Assembly: GCA_013139755.1 (NCBI GenBank)
Contig: WTAG01000072.1
Location: 1 to 5,426, forward strand
DNA: 5,426 nt
Source: Methylomarinum sp.
GTDB taxonomy: Bacteria > Pseudomonadota > Gammaproteobacteria > Methylococcales > Methylomonadaceae
Direction of reading: 5' to 3'
Each line of letters begins with the position of its first letter. The first letter of the stretch is position 1. Shown here one piece after another: positions 1 to 5,426 of the stretch. Position numbers and translations under genes: made by a program. The notes under the pieces are model-generated. The model made no database searches. It had not been told where the DNA came from and was given only the letters and a program-made list of their open reading frames with translations.

Positions 1-1
1 C

Positions 2-256
2 TCTTCCGAGAGCATTTCAGAGGCGATGTTTATTAACTGGTGTGAACAAAGTGCAGTGCCCTATCAAAAATATTCACATCGGACTGATATACCCTGTGGA
101 AGCACTATTGGCCCAATGACATCAGCAAAATTAGGTGTTAGGACGGTGGATGTAGGTAACCCTATGTGGGCTATGCACAGCATCAGAGAAAGTGCTGGTG
201 TGGATGATCATCTTGGTATAATTAAGGTGTTAAAATGTTTTTTTTTAGAAGCGTAG
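2..256 (+). CDS. apeB: M18 family aspartyl aminopeptidase, C-terminal fragment (5' end outside window)
   Basis: This is the last 84 residues of a cytosolic zinc-type aminopeptidase of family M18, which removes N-terminal acidic residues from peptides. The frame is open from base 2 with no stop, so the gene begins upstream; the ATG at 26 is an internal Met, not a start. M18 hallmarks are a YSHRTDIPCGSTIGP stretch, then LGVRTVDVGNP, then AMHSIRESAG. The His of MHSIRE is a known metal ligand in the family, and the GST segment belongs to the active-site region. The protein ends in a helix (IIKVLKCFFLEA) typical of the family's C-terminus. Full-length members are about 430 residues, so roughly four fifths is missing here. 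The last codons include a run of nine T (238-246). No functional link to the downstream genes is evident. The family call is firm; the symbol apeB is by family convention. Confidence 0.9.
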   Translation, partial: SSESISEAMFINWCEQSAVPYQKYSHRTDIPCGSTIGPMTSAKLGVRTVDVGNPMWAMHSIRESAGVDDHLGIIKVLKCFFLEA

Positions 257-259
257 ATT

Positions 260-265
260 TATAAT
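260..265 (+). promoter_or_regulatory. Possible sigma70 -10 element upstream of the yfiR-like gene
   Basis: TATAAT at 260-265 is a perfect -10 consensus lying just after the aminopeptidase stop. At 16-18 nt spacing the -35 position falls on the T-run at 236-243, which matches TTGACA poorly, and no TGn extension precedes the -10. A second, weaker candidate is TATACT at 276-281, also without a -35. Transcription from the first would start near 272 and drive the three-gene unit. The DNA is AT-rich, so chance matches are expected. Confidence 0.35.
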
Positions 266-304
266 ATGTTTCAGCTATACTCTAGTTTTTTCTCGCTTTA
301 AATC

Positions 305-309
305 AGGTG
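305..309 (+). promoter_or_regulatory. Candidate ribosome binding site for the yfiR-like gene
   Basis: AGGTG matches the 3' part of the Shine-Dalgarno consensus. It lies 1 nt before a TTG at 311, 4 nt before a TTG at 314, and 22 nt before the ATG at 332. If it is used, translation would start at TTG 314 (or 311) rather than at the ATG, which has no Shine-Dalgarno sequence of its own. The start of this gene is therefore unresolved. Confidence 0.35.
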
Positions 310-331
310 CTTGTTGTATTTTACTTTAAAT

Positions 332-910
332 ATGGATAAATATAATGTTCATTCAAAAAAAATACACGGTTGCTTGAGCGTATTTTCTCTTCTCTACTTG
401 CTGTTCTTATCTGGCTTTTCTTTTGCCCAAGAAGCCCAAATTGAATATAAAATCAAAGCGGGCTATCTCTATAACTTTACTAAATTTATTACTTGGCCTG
501 AAGATAAATCAGCCACCTTTAATTTGTGTATTGTTGGTAAAGATCCTTTTGGCTCCATTATTGACCCGATTGAAAGAAAATCGGTGAAAAGTAAGCCCAT
601 TCGTTTGTATCGATTCGATTCAAGTAATGAGATTAAGCATTGCCATATGATTTACTTTGCTTCTTTAGTTGTCGAAAGAGAATGGAACTTACCTTCAAAG
701 GCAATCTTGACCATAACATCATTGAACAAAACCCTAACGGCAGGGGAGTCTAAATCGTTTATTAAGTCGGGAGGGATGATTGCTTTTTCGCTTGAAGAGA
801 AGAAGGTTAAGTTAAAGATTAATATAAAGGCATTAAGGGCTAGTGGATTGGATATAAGTGCTAAGTTATTAGAAGTTGCTGATATTTATGATGGAGTGCC
901 GAATGACTGA
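332..910 (+). CDS. YfiR family (DUF4154) periplasmic protein
   Basis: A small secreted protein of the YfiR/DUF4154 family, whose best-known member holds the c-di-GMP cyclase YfiN in check from the periplasm. From the ATG at 332 it is 192 residues. It has a signal peptide: a basic start, a hydrophobic core at about 14-29, and cleavage after SFA at 30-32. The mature chain opens with the family's IEYKIKAGYLYNFTKFITWP block (37-56), then NLCIVGKDPFG (64-74), a second Cys at 104 (KHCHMIYFAS), and a C-terminal GGMIAF (147-152) followed by IKALRASGLDISAKLLEVA. Cys66 and Cys104 are the only cysteines of the mature protein and could form a disulfide. In-frame TTG codons at 311 and 314 are alternative starts with a better-placed ribosome site; they would only lengthen the signal peptide's n-region. 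The stop overlaps the next gene's start by 8 nt, tying it to the sensor gene. The family is certain; the partner is inferred from context and the YfiR precedent. Confidence 0.88.
   Translation: MDKYNVHSKKIHGCLSVFSLLYLLFLSGFSFAQEAQIEYKIKAGYLYNFTKFITWPEDKSATFNLCIVGKDPFGSIIDPIERKSVKSKPIRLYRFDSSNEIKHCHMIYFASLVVEREWNLPSKAILTITSLNKTLTAGESKSFIKSGGMIAFSLEEKKVKLKINIKALRASGLDISAKLLEVADIYDGVPND
893..896 (+). promoter_or_regulatory. Ribosome binding site that fixes the start of the GGDEF/EAL gene at 903
   Basis: GGAG lies 6 nt before the ATG at 903, inside the coding region of the preceding gene. It supports this start over in-frame upstream Met codons such as 876, which would add nine residues ahead of MTEFVRQLSIRQK and lack such a site. 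The start and the upstream stop share ATGACTGA (903-910), an arrangement suited to translational coupling. Confidence 0.7.
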
Positions 911-3278
911 ATTTGTTAGACAGCTTTCTATACGACAAAAGCTATTGTCAATTTTAATATTTTCTAGTTGTTCTGGGTTATTCTTGGCGGCATTAATCTT
1001 ATTGGTTTTTGAAGTCACGGCGTTTAAACAGCATGCATTAGATGATTTGTCGGCGATGGCTGAATTGCTAGGGAATAGAAGTAGTGCCGCTCTATTGTTT
1101 GATGACCAAGAATTGGCTAAAGAAAATTTAGTCCCTTTAGCCCAATTACCGATGTTTCAATCGGCCTGCATTTATGACAGGGAAGGTAAGGTCTTTACAA
1201 GCTACAAAGTGCCCTCCCATACTGATGCTCCTTGTCCCGAACAATTTACTAGAGCGAGTAGTCATTATGACCGCACCTTACTGTATGTGTACAGAACGAT
1301 TGAACTTGATTCTGAAGCCTTGGGTGAGGTTTATATTCATGCCGATTTAAAGACCACATTTTTACGGAAAATCAAATATATCGGGCTACTTATTGTGGTG
1401 TTGTTTGTAACCACTGTTATTACTTTTGTTTTAACAATGCCGTTACTTGGGATGATTACTAACCCACTGAATAAGTTGTTAAAGATAGTTCATATCATTA
1501 CAGAGAAGAAGGATTATTCAAGGCGAGCTGTTAAGTCGAATGATGACGAGCTGGGGGAATTGGTTGATGCCTTTAATAAAATGGTTGAGACCGTAGATCT
1601 GCAGAACCGCTCTTTAACGGTTGCAAAAGACTATTATCTTGCACTTTATGATGATAATCCTACGATGGTGTTTCATCTTTCAGTCACAGGCATAATCTGG
1701 TCAGTTAATAGATTTGGGGCAAAGCAACTGGGTTTAAATTGTGAAGCTTTAAAAAGTCGGTCAATTTTTGATTTTGTACATCCAGAAGATCGCCGAGAAG
1801 CAAAAATGTTGCTGGATTTGTGTATTGCTTCGCCTAATAGGGTGCATAAGGAAGAACTACGACTAATTTGTCAAAATGACCGTATTATTTGGGTGCGAGA
1901 AACGGCTCGATTAATTGTGGATGAAAAACAGCAGTATAATTTTTTACTTGTTTGCGAAGATGTAACAGAAACGCGAGTTCTGTCAGAAAAAATTGCTTAC
2001 CAAGCGAGCCATGATGCACTAACGGGTTTAGTCAATAGAGCTGAATTTGATTCTATTATTAAGCATGCGTTAATTAGCGTTAATAATGGAGAAACAGAAC
2101 ACGCACTTTGTTATCTGTATCTGGACCAATTTAAGGTGGTTAATGATACCTGTGGCCATATGGCAGGCGATGAATTGTTAAGACAGTTAGGTGATATTTT
2201 AAGGTTACAAATTAGAAAAGGTGATGTGTTAGCAAGGCTGGGTGGCGATGAGTTTGGCATATTGATGTCCAATTGTTCGTTAGATGAAGCGTATCATGCC
2301 TGTGAGAAATTAAGGGGTATTGTTCAGGATTTCCAATTTGCCTGGGAAGGTAGGAGCTTTTTTATTGGTGTTAGCATTGGTATTTCCTCTATTAACAGCT
2401 GTACAGGCAATGTTGTCGATGTCTTGAAAGAAGCGGATGCAGCCTGCTATGCCGCAAAAGAAAAAGGACGTAACCGAGTACATGCTTTTAGGCCTGATGA
2501 TGAAGAATTAGCCTCGCGTCAAGGTGAAATGCAGTGGGTAGAGAAAATCCGTTATGCTATAGATAATAACCGTTTTGTTTTATATGGGCAGCTTATTGTG
2601 CCCATATCTGAGCATGAGAAAGGCTTGCATTTTGAGACATTAATTAGATATAAAGATGAAAAGGGTAATACTATTCCTCCGGGGGCATTTTTACCGGCAG
2701 CAGAGAGATACAATATGGCTGCTGCTTTGGATAAATGGGTGCTTTCTCATCTGTTTGAGTGGCTAGCAGGTCATTCCGAGTGCTTAGAAAAATTATCTAT
2801 GTGTTCAGTAAATTTATCAGGGCTGTCATTATCAGATGAAAGCATGTTGGAATTCATTTTTGATATATTTGATCGATATTCAATTCCAACCCATAAAATA
2901 TGTTTTGAAATTACAGAAACGGCAGCTATCGGTAATTTAACCTATGCAACTAAGTTTATTCACGAATTAAGAAATAAAGGCTGTTTATTTTCTTTAGATG
3001 ATTTTGGTAGCGGACTTTCATCTTTTGCCTATTTAAAAAACCTGCCAGTTGATTATTTGAAAATTGACGGGTTTTTTATTAAAGATATTCTCGATGACCC
3101 AGTAGATTTGGCAATGGTTAAATCGATTAATGAAGTAGGACATGTGATGGGTAAGAAAACGATTGCTGAATTTGTCGAAAATAAAGAAATTTTTGATTTG
3201 CTAAATACGCTTGGTGTCGATTATGCACAAGGCTATGGAATTGCAAAACCAAAGCCCTTAGATGAGCTGGAATGGTAA
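903..3278 (+). CDS. Inner-membrane c-di-GMP protein: CHASE8-like sensor, HAMP, PAS, degenerate GGDEF, EAL (likely phosphodiesterase)
   Basis: A 791-residue YfiN-like membrane sensor with extra domains, predicted to hydrolyse c-di-GMP. Order: TM1 about 14-36; periplasmic CHASE8-like domain about 38-157, with Cys89 and Cys111; TM2 about 160-182; HAMP about 186-240 (NP at 187-188); PAS about 243-357; GGDEF about 365-520; EAL about 535-785. The GGDEF domain keeps HDALTGLVNR (370-379), Asn414, Asp423, GGDEF at 447-451 and the inhibitory RxxD (R438-D441). The usual YLDLDQFK motif reads YLYLDQFK, with Tyr406 in place of the metal-binding Asp (Asp327 in PleD). The EAL domain has ETLIR (Glu578), Asn637, Glu669, Asp699-Asp700 (DDFGSG), Lys720, Glu756 and Gln776, matching the catalytic set of active enzymes such as RocR. 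Phosphodiesterase activity is thus likely and cyclase activity doubtful; the GGDEF part may act as a GTP or c-di-GMP binding regulator. Pseudomonas YfiN has neither PAS nor EAL. The overlapping YfiR gene suggests periplasmic control. Domain calls are firm; net activity is inferred. Confidence 0.93.
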   Translation: MTEFVRQLSIRQKLLSILIFSSCSGLFLAALILLVFEVTAFKQHALDDLSAMAELLGNRSSAALLFDDQELAKENLVPLAQLPMFQSACIYDREGKVFTSYKVPSHTDAPCPEQFTRASSHYDRTLLYVYRTIELDSEALGEVYIHADLKTTFLRKIKYIGLLIVVLFVTTVITFVLTMPLLGMITNPLNKLLKIVHIITEKKDYSRRAVKSNDDELGELVDAFNKMVETVDLQNRSLTVAKDYYLALYDDNPTMVFHLSVTGIIWSVNRFGAKQLGLNCEALKSRSIFDFVHPEDRREAKMLLDLCIASPNRVHKEELRLICQNDRIIWVRETARLIVDEKQQYNFLLVCEDVTETRVLSEKIAYQASHDALTGLVNRAEFDSIIKHALISVNNGETEHALCYLYLDQFKVVNDTCGHMAGDELLRQLGDILRLQIRKGDVLARLGGDEFGILMSNCSLDEAYHACEKLRGIVQDFQFAWEGRSFFIGVSIGISSINSCTGNVVDVLKEADAACYAAKEKGRNRVHAFRPDDEELASRQGEMQWVEKIRYAIDNNRFVLYGQLIVPISEHEKGLHFETLIRYKDEKGNTIPPGAFLPAAERYNMAAALDKWVLSHLFEWLAGHSECLEKLSMCSVNLSGLSLSDESMLEFIFDIFDRYSIPTHKICFEITETAAIGNLTYATKFIHELRNKGCLFSLDDFGSGLSSFAYLKNLPVDYLKIDGFFIKDILDDPVDLAMVKSINEVGHVMGKKTIAEFVENKEIFDLLNTLGVDYAQGYGIAKPKPLDELEW

Positions 3279-3284
3279 GTGTTT

Positions 3285-5414
3285 ATGAGGAAAATGACTA
3301 ATAAAGGTTTGAATCTTAAGCTTATAGGCTTATTAATTTGTAGCTATAGTTGTGTGTTGCTTGCAGATGATGATATGGAGGACTTTTTCTCTATGTCCCC
3401 TGCAGAGTTAGCAAATATCCCTGTAACCATTGCAACGGGTACTGCCAAGCCAGCTTATCTGTCGGCTTCGGTAACAACTGTGATTACCGCTCAGCAGATT
3501 GATACCATGGGCGCAACGGAATTAGATCAAGTGCTTGAAACAGTACCTGGTTTACATGTTTCTATTCAGGCGGTAACCAATGATACGGTTTATTCAATGC
3601 GAGGCATTCAGAATGGCGTAAATGCCCAGGTTTTAGTTTTGCTTAATGGAACGCGTTTTTCTGTGCCTTACAAAGGCAGTAGCATGACCGGGATGAGGCT
3701 ACCTGTTGAAGCAATTCAGCAAATTGAAGTAATTAGAGGGCCTGGATCAGCACTATATGGTGCTGATGCATTTGCTGGTGTAATCAATATTATCACTAAA
3801 AAAGCAAAGGATATTGATGGAACAGTCATTGGAGTTAGAGGTGGTTCATGGGATACCCAGAGTGTTTGGGGGCAGCACAGTAATCAGCTATTAGGCTGGG
3901 ATATTGCTACAAGCTTGCAGTATGCTCATAACAATAATGATGGCGATCGAATTATCAATTCGGATCTACAATCTCAGTTTGATCGTAATTTTAGTACAGA
4001 TGCATCATTAGCACCAAACGAAATGCAAACAAAATTGGAACGCTGGAATGCACATTTAAATTTGCAGCGTAAACATTGGGATATTGACTTTTGGGCGTTT
4101 AATGAAGTAGATGCCGGTTTGCTCGCAGGTGCTGGTGGTGCATTAGATGATGAAGGTAAATTGAATGGCCAGAATTATTTAACAGATCTGAAATTTTCAT
4201 CTGAAGACCTTGTAGACGACTGGGAGTTTTTGGCTCATGCCAGTTATTTATATACCAATATAGATGCTGAGATACATAACTTCCCCGATGGAACTCTTCT
4301 TCCTATAGATGGTAATGGGGAAATTAATCCTACGGTTCCATTTGTTTTAAATCCTACATTTTTTCCAGAGGGTGTACTTTCAGAAATTGGAATAGAAAAT
4401 CAAGTGGCTTCATTTGAGATGAGCAGTATTTATAAAGGCTTTGATGATCATTTACTACGGTTAACATCAGGTTTCCGTTATGAGCAAGTTCGAACCAAAG
4501 AGAGTCGTAATTTTGGTAAAGGAATTACGGTAGGGACATTGACGAATGTAACAGGGACTAACTTTGTTTTCTTACCTGATTCACAGCGTTCAATCTGGTC
4601 GGTTGCTTTGCAGGATGAATGGCAAATTAGCCAAGATTGGCAATTAACAGCTGGTGTTCGCTACGATGAATATTCTGATTTTGGAAGCACCTTTAACCCT
4701 CGGGTTGCATTAGTTTGGGGTATTAATGAGCAGTTAAGTGCTAAATTGATGTATGGGCAAGCATTTAGAGCGCCTAGCTTTTTAGAACAAAAACAACAGA
4801 ATAGCCAGCTGTTTGTTGGAAATCCAAGTCTGAAGCCAGAAAATATTGAGACTGTTGAATTGGCTTTTGACTATAGACCAATAGAAAACTTGAGATTAGC
4901 AAGTAATTTTTATTTTTACGAAATTGAAGATTTAATAGCTACATCATTAGGTGGGACTACTGTTCCAACTGTCAATAATTCAGAAGGACAAACAGGGGTT
5001 GGGACAGAATTTGAGTGGGATTGGCAGTTTCATGAGCAATGGAATTTAAAAGGTAATTATGCTTGGCAGTATGCTCGAAATGAAGAAACTAAAGGTAGAG
5101 TGATAGGCGTTCCTGAACATCAGATCTATGTTGCAGCAGCCTGGCAGTTTTTGCCTAAATGGCAGTTACAAACCCAATTTAACTGGGTAGGACATAGGCT
5201 TAATTTTGAAGGCAGTACAAATTCAGAGTTGAAAGATTATGAAACCATAGATATTACTGTCAATAGCAAGCGATTTTTTGGTTACGTTGACTTTACTGCA
5301 TCAGCGAGGAATGTACTGGATTCACATGGCAAGGAGCCGGCTATCAATAGTTATCCTGATAATTTTCCTATTGCTAGCCGTAGTTTTTACCTTGAAACAA
5401 CCGTGCATTTTTAG
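3285..5414 (+). CDS. TonB-dependent outer-membrane receptor
   Basis: A 709-residue TonB-dependent receptor that would import a ligand across the outer membrane using energy from TonB-ExbB-ExbD. It has a signal peptide (basic start, hydrophobic core about 13-26, cleavage after LLA at 25-27), an acidic mature N-terminus (DDDMEDFF) and a MSPAELANIPVTIATGT segment that may carry the TonB box. The plug domain at about 45-170 ends in the hallmark RGPGSALYGADAF (151-163) and VINIITKKA. The rest is a 22-strand-type barrel with the FRAPS (494-498) and NPSLKPE (513-519) boxes and a terminal Phe, as outer-membrane barrels require. No His lies between those two boxes, unlike classical haem receptors, so the ligand is unknown. 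No N-terminal STN signalling domain is present. ATG 3285 is chosen for its position; GTG 3279 and ATG 3294 (GAGG only 3 nt upstream) are alternatives, and none has an ideal ribosome site. It begins at most 15 nt after the sensor gene, implying co-transcription. Confidence 0.93.
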   Translation: MRKMTNKGLNLKLIGLLICSYSCVLLADDDMEDFFSMSPAELANIPVTIATGTAKPAYLSASVTTVITAQQIDTMGATELDQVLETVPGLHVSIQAVTNDTVYSMRGIQNGVNAQVLVLLNGTRFSVPYKGSSMTGMRLPVEAIQQIEVIRGPGSALYGADAFAGVINIITKKAKDIDGTVIGVRGGSWDTQSVWGQHSNQLLGWDIATSLQYAHNNNDGDRIINSDLQSQFDRNFSTDASLAPNEMQTKLERWNAHLNLQRKHWDIDFWAFNEVDAGLLAGAGGALDDEGKLNGQNYLTDLKFSSEDLVDDWEFLAHASYLYTNIDAEIHNFPDGTLLPIDGNGEINPTVPFVLNPTFFPEGVLSEIGIENQVASFEMSSIYKGFDDHLLRLTSGFRYEQVRTKESRNFGKGITVGTLTNVTGTNFVFLPDSQRSIWSVALQDEWQISQDWQLTAGVRYDEYSDFGSTFNPRVALVWGINEQLSAKLMYGQAFRAPSFLEQKQQNSQLFVGNPSLKPENIETVELAFDYRPIENLRLASNFYFYEIEDLIATSLGGTTVPTVNNSEGQTGVGTEFEWDWQFHEQWNLKGNYAWQYARNEETKGRVIGVPEHQIYVAAAWQFLPKWQLQTQFNWVGHRLNFEGSTNSELKDYETIDITVNSKRFFGYVDFTASARNVLDSHGKEPAINSYPDNFPIASRSFYLETTVHF

Positions 5415-5426
5415 CCGAGTGATGGG

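Noticed and set aside
238..246. Nine-T run at the end of the aminopeptidase gene as a programmed slippage site
   Set aside because: It lies six codons from a normal family C-terminus, so slippage would alter only the last few residues; nothing else supports it.
26..256. A complete 76-residue small protein starting at ATG 26
   Set aside because: The frame stays open to the window edge and the sequence is the conserved C-terminus of an M18 aminopeptidase, so this is a fragment of a larger gene.
257..310. Intrinsic terminator ending at the T-run 286-291, or a c-di-GMP riboswitch
   Set aside because: No stable GC-rich stem precedes the T-run, only about four weak pairs, and the gap is too short and lacks the conserved bases of a GEMM riboswitch.
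876..902. N-terminal extension of the GGDEF/EAL protein from ATG 876
   Set aside because: The GGAG site at 893-896 is correctly spaced for ATG 903, and the protein from 903 starts like other CHASE8 sensors (short basic tail, then TM1).
311..3278. A canonical YfiBNR system
   Set aside because: No YfiB-like OmpA lipoprotein is present in the window, and the sensor carries PAS and EAL domains with a defective GGDEF metal site, unlike YfiN.
3285..5414. Haem receptor, suggested by FRAP and NPxL-type boxes
   Set aside because: The conserved His expected between the boxes is absent, the boxes occur in many TonB receptors, and no haem-use genes are nearby.

Overview
The window is an AT-rich stretch of bacterial DNA with every recognisable gene on the + strand. 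The protein families (M18 aminopeptidase with a CGSTIGP motif, YfiR-type periplasmic protein, CHASE8-type sensor, TonB-dependent receptor) point to a Gram-negative bacterium. A gammaproteobacterium, perhaps marine or aquatic, is most likely, but that placement is inferred from family resemblance and was not tested by a search.

Layout: 2-256 is the 3' end of an M18 aspartyl aminopeptidase gene that starts before the window. A 54-75 bp gap follows, holding a possible promoter (TATAAT at 260-265) and a Shine-Dalgarno-like AGGTG (305-309). Next comes a tightly packed three-gene unit: a YfiR/DUF4154 periplasmic protein (about 332-910), a 791-residue inner-membrane c-di-GMP protein with CHASE8-like sensor, HAMP, PAS, GGDEF and EAL domains (903-3278), and a TonB-dependent outer-membrane receptor (about 3285-5414). 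The first two genes overlap by 8 nt and the third starts within a few bases of the second stop codon, so the three are probably co-transcribed. Only 12 nt follow the receptor stop.

How they may work together: in the Pseudomonas YfiBNR system, periplasmic YfiR represses the inner-membrane cyclase YfiN, and the outer-membrane lipoprotein YfiB relieves this. Here the YfiR and YfiN-like parts are present, no YfiB is seen in the window, and a TonB-dependent receptor sits in the same unit. The inner-membrane protein also differs from YfiN. It has gained PAS and EAL domains. Its GGDEF domain keeps the GGDEF signature and the RxxD inhibitory site, but has Tyr406 where the first metal-binding Asp is expected. 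All the EAL catalytic residues I could place are present. The likely net output is c-di-GMP breakdown. The working hypothesis is a three-compartment pathway: ligand or transporter state at the outer membrane, then periplasmic YfiR, then an inner-membrane phosphodiesterase. The domain calls are strong; the signalling chain is inference.
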